From assembly GCA_003116995.1 (NCBI GenBank), contig BDSL01000067.1:1-64000 (forward strand): DNA of 64,000 bases, written 5' to 3'. Within the stretch, counting starts at the first letter, position 1, and the number at the start of each line of letters is the position of its first letter. Source of the DNA: Yamagishiella unicocca (lineage: Eukaryota > Chlorophyta > Chlorophyceae > Chlamydomonadales > Volvocaceae). The notes under the pieces are model-generated. The model saw only the letters and a program-made list of their open reading frames with translations. It did not search any database and was not told the DNA's origin. Positions 33,901-43,422 of this stretch are shown piece after piece. A program made the position numbers and the translations under genes.

Positions 33901-35345
33901 CCCCAACCGCTGTGTGCCCACACCCCCGCACCCCCCCGCACCCCCCCGCAGATACGCGTCCTGTCCCGCGCCTCTGGTCGCGGAGCTGCGGCCCGGTGAC
34001 GTGCTGTTCCTGCCCAGCCTGTGGTTCCACAACGTGACAGCCACCGGGGAGGAGATGAGCGTCAGCGTCAACGCCTTTTGGAGGCACCTGCCGCCGGAGG
34101 TGAGTGGGCGGGGGAGGGCTGGAGCGGGGCGGAGTTGGGGACGGTGGGCGAGGAGGGCTGGAGCGGGGCGGGGCTGAGGACGGTGGGCGGGGGAGGGCTG
34201 GAGCGGGGCGGGGCTGAGGACGGTGGGCGGGGGAGGGCTGGAGCGGGGCGGGGCTGAGGACGGTGGGCGGGGGAGGGCTGGAGGGGGGCGGGGTTGGGGA
34301 CGGTGGGCGAGGAGGGCTGGAGCGGGGCGGGGCTGAGGACGGTGGGCGGGGGAGGGCTGGAGCGGGGCGGGGCTGAGGACGGTGGGCGGGGGAGGGCTGG
34401 AGGGGGGCCGGGGTTGGGGACGGTGGGCGAGGAGGGGATGAGGCTATCGCGGTCGTGCAGGGGGCCGGAGGGGTAGTTGGCGCTGGGCACAGACGGACGG
34501 TTGCAAAGAGGCCGGTGGGAGAGAGCCGACGGGGGGGGTATGAACGGTGGGAGGCGCAGTTCAGAGGGAGGACCCCCATGGTGTCCGGCTGCGGGGTTAT
34601 GATGTTGCAGTTAGGATGCACCGTTGCCGGATTGGCGGCACGCGGCGCTCGTGGTGAGTGCTAGGGCTTGAGCTGGGCGGGGACACCAGCAGGCACCAGC
34701 AGGCACCAGCAGGCACCAGCAGGCACCAGCAGGCAGGCAGCCGTCGTGCAATGTGCAGTGGTGGTGTGTGCGACTGAACCCTGCCAATGGTGCAAAGGCG
34801 CTGTGCTGCGTGTAAACTAGTGTGCTTACGGGCCTTATACTCACAGGGCAGTTTCGCAGGGGGCGCCTCCAACGGGGCCCGGCCGCCGTGTCCTCCAACG
34901 GGGCCCGGCCGCCGTGTCCTCCAGCTGCCCGCTGTGTCGCGTTTGCTGCCCGCGAGGCCCCACAACGAGTCGAGCCATCCCGGGATCCCCGGCCCCTGGC
35001 CCCCGCTCCCTGCCGCCAAACCCACGCGTCCCTCCCGCCCCCCCCCGGCACCCCCGCACCCCCGCAGTGCTATCACCGGAAGGACCTGTACGGCAACAGG
35101 GACCTCGTCCAGGTGCGCCAGTTGCACACACCCACACACCCACACACAGGCACATCGCACCCACACATCGCACCCACACATCGCACCCACACATCGCACC
35201 CACACATCGCACCCGCGCGCAGGCCGAGGCGGCCGACAAGGCAGCCGACGAGGCGCTAGCGCACCTTGCGTCGCTCCCCAGCCACTACCGCGACTTCTAC
35301 GGCGCCCGCTTGCTGGGCCGCCTGCAGCGGGAGCTGGCGCCGTAG
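22473..35345 (+). CDS. TYW3-TYW2-TYW5: Wybutosine biosynthesis fusion protein: TYW3 - Kelch - TYW2 - TYW5 (JmjC)
   Basis: Nineteen phase-consistent exons: 22473-22536, 23062-23261, 23397-23480, 23701-23802, 24280-24918, 25329-26972, 27325-27483, 27803-28277, 28819-29087, 29717-29948, 30381-30525, 30822-31324, 31664-31740, 32010-32477, 33139-33300, 33479-33597, 33952-34099, 35068-35112, 35223-35345; about 1885 residues. TYW3 (1-215): DKSRKGSVDAPVASLVHRLN and YTTSSCSGRI. Kelch repeats (about 365-770): ILLGGYGG-type blades such as FVALVGGRTSPVDALGDVWI. TYW2 methyltransferase fold (about 912-1360): CMFSSGNVTERTR, VVDLYCGIGYYTVPLL, YACEWNPHAVAALRRNLQ, and YAPHIRHIVMDIECRP at its end. TYW5-type JmjC (about 1465-1885): Fe ligands in WTHYDVMDNLLVQV (HxD) and SLWFHNV. 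In tRNA-Phe position 37, TYW2 transfers an aminocarboxypropyl group from SAM, TYW3 N-methylates, TYW5 hydroxylates; the TYW4 methyltransferase and TYW1 domains are absent. A TYW3-Kelch-TYW2 fusion is known in plants; the JmjC addition is what stands out. Confidence 0.9.
22832..22877. repeat. Perfect 20-bp inverted repeat with 6-base loop in intron 1
   Basis: Arms ggtggcgagaacacgagcgg and its exact complement flank the loop caccgg. It lies in intron 1 of the wybutosine fusion gene, just after a run of ggaggaggggagggc-type repeats (22680-22790). Confidence 0.9.
24958..25064. repeat. 9-bp tandem repeat (ctcctcgac unit) in intron 5
   Basis: About eleven copies of a 9-base unit, ctcctcgac with one or two variant units at the start, in the intron between the TYW3 and Kelch-coding exons. 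Confidence 0.9.
29088..29240. repeat. G-rich minisatellite in intron 9
   Basis: Repeats of aagatggagggaggtggggg and gtgtagggggg in the intron that splits the TYW2 SAM-binding motif (between VVAGVAK and VYACEW). The sense strand is a G-run array that could form G-quadruplexes. Confidence 0.7.
34105..34435. repeat. 40-bp minisatellite in intron 17
   Basis: A 40-base unit containing gctgaggacggtgggcgggg starts at about 34132, 34172, 34212, 34252, 34292 and so on, roughly eight copies, in intron 17 of the wybutosine fusion gene. Farther on in the same intron, 34683-34735 has five copies of a 10-base caccagcagg unit. Confidence 0.85.
35140..35218. repeat. 15-bp CA-rich repeats in intron 18
   Basis: Short tandem cacccacacatcgca-type units fill most of the 110-base last intron of the fusion gene. 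Confidence 0.75.
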
Positions 35346-35470
35346 CCGCCCGCTAGGGGAGGGTGGTGGCGATGGTGATGGTGGTGATGGTGATGGTGAT
35401 GGTGGTGGGAGCTGCCGTTTTCGGGTAGCGCCTCAATGTGCAGGCTGAGGGTGTAATGGGGGGAAGACCG
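35346..35470 (+). terminator. 3' UTR and TGTAA polyadenylation signal of the wybutosine fusion gene
   Basis: TGTAA at 35452-35456, 107 bases after the stop codon, preceded by a gatggtgatggtg microsatellite at about 35370-35407. Confidence 0.6.
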
Positions 35471-36120
35471 GCAGGGGGGAAATGAGGGGAAACCCGGCAG
35501 GGAGGAGCCAGCGCTCTTGGCCTTCAGGTTCCGGCTCCTGTGCCGCGGGCCTTATGCCCTCCTTCTTGCTGAACACTGACTGCCTCTCAGGGGCCACGGG
35601 GCAGAAGTGTCGGGTGGAAATGACTGGTTGGTTGGTTGGTTGGCTGGTCAATTGGTGATGACGGCTGGGTGCTGGGTTGCCGCGATCCTGCGCCGACTGG
35701 TGCAGCGAAGACAGTGGCTGATAGGGTAGGTGAGGTAGCTTGCAGCGCACTTGGTGTCGCCTTGACCTCCGCCGCGTTGGGGGCCGGTCCGTGAGGGGGG
35801 CCGCAGCCGGCGTTGCAACGTATGTCCGTGTTACACATAGTCCGACCTGCTGCGGCTGGCAACAAGAGCGCATCGAAGAGGGAAAGAACCGGGGGTTCTA
35901 CACAGCACACATGTCCGCCCCGACACGGCATGTTTTGTAAGCTGGGGCATTCTGTACTACAGCCTCCTATAACATAGCTCTCGTCATTGCTGAGTAATGT
36001 TTCATGGTGCCGACGGAGCCTCGGCTCTAGGGGAACAGGAGGGGGGAGCGACCGGAGAGACCGCTGATTTGGACCTTACACTGCAGAGAGCACACAACCG
36101 CCGAAAAACCCGCTGCGCGG

Positions 36121-36420
36121 CGCCGCGCACCGCCCGACCCGGGCGACCGCGGGCCGCCGCGCGCAACACCAAAGCACCGGACACGCGGCGCGGCCGACCA
36201 GGCCTCAAAACACAAGACCCCAACCAAGGCCAGCGGGGACCCCGACGGGCCCCCAAAAAAGCAACCTGCCAAGAGAAGCTGGCGACAACCGAAAGGAAAC
36301 CCGAACAACAAAACCGAAACCCAAACGCGCGGAGGGCTGGCCCCGTGCCGCACCACGGCCGCCCGAAGCGACGGCCACAACGACCGAGAAACCCCCACCC
36401 CGAGCGAACCCCACATCCCC
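36121..36420. other. Thymine-depleted tract
   Basis: By direct count the plus strand has only 6 T in 300 bases (2%), while A, C and G are all common. The borders are sharp: the 60 bases before it already contain 8 T. On the minus strand the same stretch is free of A. No known domain in any frame. It may be part of an unclassified mobile element. Confidence 0.7.
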
Positions 36421-37239
36421 CTTGACCGACACCGCTGATTACGCGAAGGGAGCAGCGCCCTATGGTCACTGCCACCGGGCCAGACCGGGAGTTTTTCCTG
36501 CAGGGGGGTGGGTGGGAAGTAAAGCTAATAACGAGAAAAACGACAGTAGCGCTCTCGCTGTGAAGGCAGAATGCCGAAACAGGGAGAGCGCCCAAAACAA
36601 TGACTCGAGCCATATGTACGGCTTCCGTACAGAACCGGGCTTAGAGGCTATGATCTCTGTGTTCCACCGCCTCTAAGCTGTAATCCATACATTCCTACTG
36701 CTGATGTACCGCGACCCTTCTCACCGGCCCCACCCATCTACCCAACCCCACATGTGAACCAGTGGGCGGCTGTAAAACCCGAATGTGGGGTAATAGCCAC
36801 GCGAAGAATTGAATGCTACCGCCCGATGCGCCGGATGCTTGGCTCCTTGTTATGTCCACAGCACGCACGCTGCGGCATCTACTGCTACGACCACCCATCT
36901 CCCTCACCTATCACGACCTATCGTACACAGCGCAAGAGCTGCGCGCACTTACAGACTGGCTGAAGAAATAATTAATTTCAATTTGGTATCAAGTACCCAG
37001 GCAGAACATCCAGCACCCAGACAGTTACTATTACCATGACCGTACACGCGTTCGGGCAATCTGCCGTCAAAGCACATCCTGCCGCTATCGTTGCGGCGAT
37101 CTGGCTCCCAGCACAAGCGTATGAATTCGTATGGGTATGTAATGGGGTCCATACCGTCTCTCAGGTACACATCCGAGCTGGAGTGCAGGTCATTCCTCGT
37201 CTTCTCTACACCTCCTAAAACCGTAGACCGTGTTCGGGC

Positions 37240-37372
37240 CTTTTGGTGGTTTGCCATATCTCGGTCGGCCAGTTTGTTCTTCTTCCTGCGTCCCTTTCAG
37301 TGTCAGGCGATGCGCCCGATGGCCCTACCTTCTGGTCCCCTGGCCCCCTGCAACAGTTACTACTACTATAGC
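37240..37372 (+). repeat. SINE-like dispersed repeat (long copy)
   Basis: The family core reads tgtcaggcgatgcgcccgat, then g-gctctaccttttggtctgg, then cccactgtaacagttactac, with an (act)n tail. This copy also keeps ~60 bases of 5' part (ttttggtggtttgcc .. ccctttcag). Other core copies: 33410-33472, 37725-37790, 38740-38808, 39108-39172, 41548-41662, 48523-48592, 48948-49046, 50374-50443 (plus strand) and 41742-41878, 42474-42520, 42552-42685 (minus strand). Confidence 0.75.
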
Positions 37373-38845
37373 CGACTCGGCGCTAGCCGCAACCACTCTC
37401 CGCAACCATAACGACTCGCCCATGTCGCCTTGGCGCCTGCATCACCGCTGATCCTCCCCTGGGCGCTCGTCTTCTCTCTAGTTTCGTCCCCGATTCCGGG
37501 TCTCGTTCGTTACGTGTGTCCCTGCGCGCCGCTGTGCCCCTGCGCGCGCACCTGGGAGCCGAGCGCAGGGCCGCGAAGGCGGGATGCGGGACGGGGGCGC
37601 TGTGCCGTGAACGACAACCTTGTCCGCCTGGCAGATGCGATGGAGCTCCAGGGGGGCCGGACGCCAGCAGGCCTGAGGTAGGGCCTGACCTCCGGCCACA
37701 TCGCCAAAGCCTTCGTCTCTTCCAGTGTCAGGCGATGCGCCCGATGGCGCTATCTTTTGGGGGCCCACTGTAACAGTTACTATTACCAAAATGATTCGTA
37801 AGCTTGCGGAGCCGTTTGCGATTGCATACACCACCCAGGAAGGCAGCCTGGCTAGTACATGGAGTTAGGGTTTTACAGGAAGGCAGCCTGGCTAGTACTG
37901 GGAGCCGGTTCTCCGTCATGGTGCGCTACGCCTGACTACTCGGACTGTAGTAGCTACGTGAAGATTTGTAACGCAAACAAGCTTTTTTCCGATCCCTGAA
38001 ACGGCGATTGACTTAGACGACACTTATAGTCTTAATAAACTTTGATGGTATAGTGTCCTCAAGCCCTGGCGAATCCAGGACAAGGAAACGGGCCCATTTA
38101 GACCCATGCCCCCACCATAAGAGAACCGGGGCTGAACCGAGCAGACGTTCCGAAGGGCACAGGAAAGCCTTACATGTCGTCGGTGATGCCCCATAAAGGC
38201 AGAGGCGGACAGAGTATGTGCCCGTGGGATGCTAGGATCCGTGCTGGTGGACCGCGACAGATGATGAGGCTCTAGACGACCGGCCTGCATGCCACTGCAT
38301 GACGGGCATTTCCATTTCACCTACTGCTGCCCATCACCGACGAACGCCCTCGATACCCCTCATCACAACCCTCATCACAACCAACGTCCGGCAAATAGCC
38401 CTGCGACTCTCGGCCAATCCTCCATGGTCAACAATGCCATAGAAAGAGACTTTCGGCGACATCGGTATTTATGTAAAGGGAAGGCACGCACGTGGCCACT
38501 AAGCAAAAATAATGAGCAAAAAGATAACACAGACGAGGAACGCACGGTTGTCTCACTACCGTATTTTGTGGTTCTTGCGTAATGTGGTTACGCAATGGGG
38601 GTGTGCATCCAACACTCAAGTAAGCGAGTATCTTGGTATTCAAACACAATTCATTCGTCATGATCCACCTCGGTGTGCCCTCGCGGAAGGCTGGCGACCA
38701 TCATGTACCCGTCCAGCCCATACCGATAAACCTACACAGTTGTCCGGCGATGCGCCCGACGGCTCTATCTTACGGTCTGGAGCCCACTGTAACAAGTTAC
38801 TACTACAGACTTCAACCTCTGCCATCGCTTTCCTGCCTCTCAAGT

Positions 38846-38912
38846 CACACACACACACACACACGCACACACACACGCACACACACACGCACACACACAC
38901 ACGCACACACAC
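38846..38912. repeat. (CA)n microsatellite
   Basis: About 67 bases of almost pure acacac with cgcac interruptions. Confidence 0.95.
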
Positions 38913-39179
38913 ACGGAAACATCGGCGACCATACTGTCATGAAGTACACCGCACATGATTCGGCACATTGATTATGTACGGGCATAGCTGTATCTGTTAA
39001 TCGCGTATGTACCTATCTACTTAGCTTTTGTGCGCCCCCGGCCGGACCGGGCTCAATCGTTACCCAATAATATTGACATAACCCAACACTTGCTTTCTTT
39101 CTCTCTTGCAGTGTCAGGCGATGCGCCCGATGGTTCGACCGTGTGAGGTCTGGAAGCCCACTGTAACTACTACCGCCGC

Positions 39180-39290
39180 GGGCGGGCGTCCCGTGAATGG
39201 CGGGTGTCCCGTGAATGGCGGGCGTCCCGTGGATGGCGGGCGTCCCGTGAATGGCGGGCGTCCCGTGAATGGCGGGTGCCCCGTGAATGT
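39180..39290. repeat. 18-bp tandem repeat, six copies
   Basis: Units of gcgggcgtcccgtgaatg with single-base changes. It sits between a SINE-like copy and the 3' end of the first CAP gene. Confidence 0.9.
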
Positions 39291-39335
39291 CGATCCCGTA
39301 GTACGGCATAGCAGAGGTCAAAACGTAGTCCTCAG

Positions 39336-41153
39336 CTAGGCAGGAAGCACTGTTAGGAGGCGTGGGCAGGAGGGCAAGTCAGGCGCCGGCATTCATGTTG
39401 GGTGCGGTCAGCATTGATGACGTCAGGTAAGCACATGTCAGCATCGTGGTGAGGCGACGACATTTGAGCTCACCGTTGGCCTTGAAGAGCTCGTCCGAAG
39501 CGTAGTTACCCGGACCCATGTATCTGCAAACCACCACTTTGCAGCCGCCCATCCTGATGGCACCGTTCGGGAACTCGACCGGCCAGTCGGCGTATCCCAC
39601 ACCGCAACCGACGACGCTGCTGCCCTTCCACACCTGCGGAAAAGAACACCAGCAACCGTTACAAGCTTACAACGACAACCAGCAAGCTGCTCTCAAAAGA
39701 GGATTTTGAAGCGAGCCTTATCCAGGAACAGCTAGGCAGTAACGCGACGAATGATGGAAATGACTTTTGAGCGACGTAACTGGATCTGGTGGTGCCCGCA
39801 TGGGTCGTCCAGAGCGCGCACCTACCAGCTGCGAGAAGTGGAACAAACTTTTGCCTTTGTTGTCATTGTACGGGTGCTCGGTATTAAAATTGTAGGAAAA
39901 CGATTCGGTGTACCAGGCATCGACAGCGTCAGCACACGTAGTTGCGGGCGGCGGAAACTGCACCATTCTTATGAGGTTCTCGCCGTACACGCTGCTAGGC
40001 TGGTGCTCCATCATGCAACCCTGCGCCGCCAGCTCTACGGCGAACGCCTGGGACTCCTTCGCCAGGGTTGCGTTCCAGGTCAGGTTCTGCACATGGTGCT
40101 TAGTGCGCCAAACGTTGTGTCGATCCAGGGTTTGGTTGGAGTCCAGGCAGCGGCCACCTAGTCGGGGCAATGCATCAGCGGGGAAGAAAGAAGGGTAGCA
40201 ACAGCGGTCAGCAGCAGGCGGCTAAAAGGTGTTCGTGTGTCCACTAGCTGTCTGTCTGCGTGGGAGAACAAGGGTCGTGACATGCAACGAACCACAGGTA
40301 TCCAACCACAAACTACCCGGCACAAAAGCAGGACAAGCGAATGGAGGAGCTGCTGACGACCCCGTTGCTAGTTCCCTCGAGCTTGTTTTCCTACCAGGCA
40401 TTGACGCTACAGGCGTGTCCGGCTGTGGAGGCCGAGGGGAAGGCGGGGGCGGCGGAGGCGGTCTAGGGAGACGAAACGGGCTTGGGGGTCGCGGTTGCAA
40501 GGGCGGGGAAAGTGACCTCAACGGAGATGGTTGCCTGGGTGGAGCCAATGGGCTCGGAGATAGTGGTTTCGGAGGGAACGGACTTGGAGACGTTGGGGGA
40601 CTGGGGGGAGGCCCGGGTGGGGGAGGAGGAGGTGGTCGAGGTTTCGGAGGCGATCGAGGATTTGGAGGTGGCCGCGGCTTTGGAGGTGGTCGGGGAAGGG
40701 GAGGTGGCTTAGCAGGTCGACTCGGGCTGAGGGGTAACGGTGGGGGACGCTGGCGGGGTGGTGAGGGGGGCGGTCGGGTTTTCGGAGGCGGTCGAGGTTT
40801 CGGAGGCGATCGGGGCTTCGGAGGCGGTCTGGAGGGCCGCGGTGAGGGGGGTTGAGCAGACGTTGTTTGTTGGGAGGAATTCGTTGAGGTCTCATCGAGT
40901 AAGGCCCTCTTCTCCCGTAAGTGTCGTCTACCACTAGACAGCCATAAACCTGAGTGATAGATACAAAGATTAGTCGCGGTCAGCGCCATTCGCACGCAAA
41001 TGCCTTCGTTTACTATGCTCAATTGGCATCCATTCAAGCTCCTCTTCGATAAATCCACTTACTGTTGGGGTATTGTTCTGCAGCTGCGGCTACGAAGGTT
41101 AAGTATGACACCAGGATAAGCAACCGTGAGACAGTTGGAACGACGTCTGCCAT
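39336..41153 (-). CDS. Secreted CAP/SCP (PR-1-like) protein with proline-rich domain, gene A
   Basis: Five exons: 41063-41153, 40395-40949, 39826-40157, 39474-39633 and a 14-base terminal exon 39336-39349; the sum is in frame and gives 383 residues. Exon 1 is a signal peptide (MADVVPTVSRLLILVSYLTF..). Exon 2 is a Pro-rich stretch (PPKPRPPP, SPRPPQP) of the hydroxyproline-rich type seen in volvocine wall and matrix proteins. Exons 3-4 are one CAP domain: CMMEHQPSSVYGENL, DAWYTESFSYNF, LFHFSQL/VWKGSSVVGCGV and VVVCRYMGPGNY. All four residues of the CAP tetrad (two His, two Glu) are present. CAP proteins are secreted and act in sterol binding, defence or proteolysis; the role here is unknown. 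Exon 4 has a good donor after AN (g/gtgagc), and the terminal exon adds VLPA. If that intron were kept, the protein would end at 39379. Confidence 0.82.
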
Positions 41154-43422
41154 AGTTCCAAAAAGCCAATCGGCAGTGTGATATGCACAAATATGCGCTT
41201 CAGGTTTGCTTATCAGAGGCAATGGGCAGTTCTGTCCGGAAGAAAGCCAGTCGTCAAATGAAATGAACGGGCTTAGCGTTCATTGTTTGCGGTTGAAAAA
41301 TTGCAGGAAGCTGTTCAGTTCATGTCTTCAGAAATATTCAGGGCACCACTTATGGACGCTAACTGCGGAGTCGCATCATCCAATCGAGTACAGCAGCAAA
41401 ATGGCAGTAGCGGGGGACGCATGAAGCTACGACCTGCTGTTGTTCCGATGAGCAGCTACCCGGACACTGTCATTGCACACGCCTATATGAACCATCTCTC
41501 CATTCCACGACGCAGCCAACCTTTGGTAATACTAAAGCCTGTCGATTGGTGTTCTGGTGGTTTGCCTTTGTTCCGGTGCACGTCGGTCTCTGTCTCCTCC
41601 GTCTTCCTCAATGTCAGGCGATGTGCTCGATGGTTCTACCTTTTGGTCTGGAACCCACTGATCGCAAACATAATGCCAAATCTGATTAAAAAGACCCTTG
41701 TATCGGTCTAATGCTTTCAAAGGTACTTTCGGAGTGTGCTTTCTAAGGGTAATAACTGTTACAGTTGGACATAGGGCAAATCCCCGGACACTGAAGGTGA
41801 CGAAAAACACAGAAACCCAGCCACAGCGCACCATTGGCCAGCAATGGCAAACCACCAAGATTCCAGTCAACAGCCCAGAGGCATAAATAGCAGCAGCCAT
41901 CACCCCAAGGGGGATTTGCGCTGTAGGCTCCCCCATCGGGAACCGACCGCCGACGCACCTAGCAGACCCGGCTGCGGCACTGAAGAGGTCGGGGGCTGGT
42001 GTCCTTGGGTTTGCTCTCCAGGATCGTTGCATCCGCCGTGGGGTGGCAGACGTTTGGGCCCATCTTCAGGGCTTTGCAGCGGTTAGGCTTTCCCGGAAGG
42101 ATTGCAGAGCTGTGGGGCCTCGGAACTCCCTTCTATGAGTAGTGTCCGGCCGCCCTGTGTCTTAGGGGCCGGACGGCATGCATGGTGGGTTCGTGATCAG
42201 CCCCGGCTTTGTGAGAGACGGGTTTCCCCCTTGCTTCTCCTTTTTCTCGTTCCCGAGGTGGGAACAGCGGCCTACTACATCCATTCCGTCCGGATAAATA
42301 CAAAACCCAGCGCACGGTCCCCACGGAAATGGCTAGGGGTCGAAAAAAACCAGTTCTCCCTCTACCTGGTATTCTCCCTCTACCTGGTAACACTTGGTAA
42401 AAATGCACCACACTGAAACATGGACAACAACGTATGATCATGTGATAGAGGTGCTTGTCGAGATCCCCTGTTGTTGTAATCGTTACATTGGGCTCCAGAC
42501 CTTAAAAGGTGGAGCCCTCGGGCCCTGTGTTTGAGGCACGACTCACGTCTGTTGTAGTATTCGTTACAGTGGGCTGCAGACCAAATGCCACAACCATCTG
42601 GCGATGCGCCGGACACAGAAGCAGAAACCAAGCCCCAAAATACAAATGGCAAACAACCAAGGCACCAGTCAGCCAGCACCTCAGAGGCTGCGATGTTTCT
42701 GCAAGTATATGGACTACCGTCATGAAGAATACAATAAATGGTCAACCTGAGCATCGAGGCTACATCCCACGTATGAAGGTCCGGTAGTTCCAAAAGTATG
42801 CGCTTAGTATGTGATTCCAGTGGGGGCGGTATGCGCCAAAAACCCAATGACGCCCGCTTGATGCGCCCCAGCCGTACGTCCAGTGGTGTTCTAGTAATTA
42901 AGGGTTGTATGATTACGATTACGTCTCTGGCAGCATATGTACAGGTATCTATGTACGAACAGTGTAATTGTGCAACATTAGTAACGACGATCGCAACCTG
43001 CGCTCAACGTTGGTTGGCCATGCCAGTGCTGTCGACCTCACCCACATGGAGAGCTTCATAGCTTCTCTCGGACTCTCGTCTATGTTCCTAGGATTGGGGC
43101 CTCGGACCTCATGCTCCGCGACTATCTATTATATCTAAGTGGAGGAAAGTAATCAATCAACCACACGTTATGTACCCTATATGTAATGTAATGGTGTAAT
43201 GCCACTCGTGCGAGGAATTCTTGTCTGTACGAATAGAATAAGGAAAGGTCTAAAATAGAAAGAGAACATCGATTATGTAAGATATGTGCTTAGATCTCGA
43301 CTGCTATGTACGATGCCATTTTTGATGGCGGCCAAATCCTTACGCAGCTTCAACTGCACAACGAGCGAGGGTGAGAGGGCAAGTATTCAGGCTGCGGTCG
43401 GCGTTTATAACCCAGCCCTCAG
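41154..43422. other. Intergenic region with SINE-like repeats and a retroelement scrap
   Basis: Contains the promoter of CAP gene A near 41.15-41.3 kb, SINE-like copies (41.55-41.66 plus strand; 41.74-41.88, 42.47-42.52 and 42.55-42.69 minus strand) and, at 41.89-42.03 kb on the minus strand, a fragment reading GSARCVGGRFPMGEPTAQIP that matches the retroelement at 13.7 kb. 42.7-43.4 kb shows nothing I can support except the 3' UTR of CAP gene B. Confidence 0.6.

Larger units (their letters stand above)
35471..39335. other. Repeat-rich intergenic region
   Basis: No gene is supported in these 3.9 kb. Contents: the T-depleted tract at 36121-36420, four SINE-like repeat copies (37.3, 37.7, 38.75 and 39.1 kb), a (CA)n microsatellite at 38846-38912 and an 18-bp tandem repeat at 39180-39290. 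Open frames on either strand have the skewed composition of the repeats and show no domain. Confidence 0.6.

Noticed and set aside
36002..36613. 203-codon open frame on the minus strand over the T-depleted tract
   Set aside because: Lack of A on that strand removes stop codons automatically; the Arg/Gly/Cys/Trp-rich peptide shows no domain.
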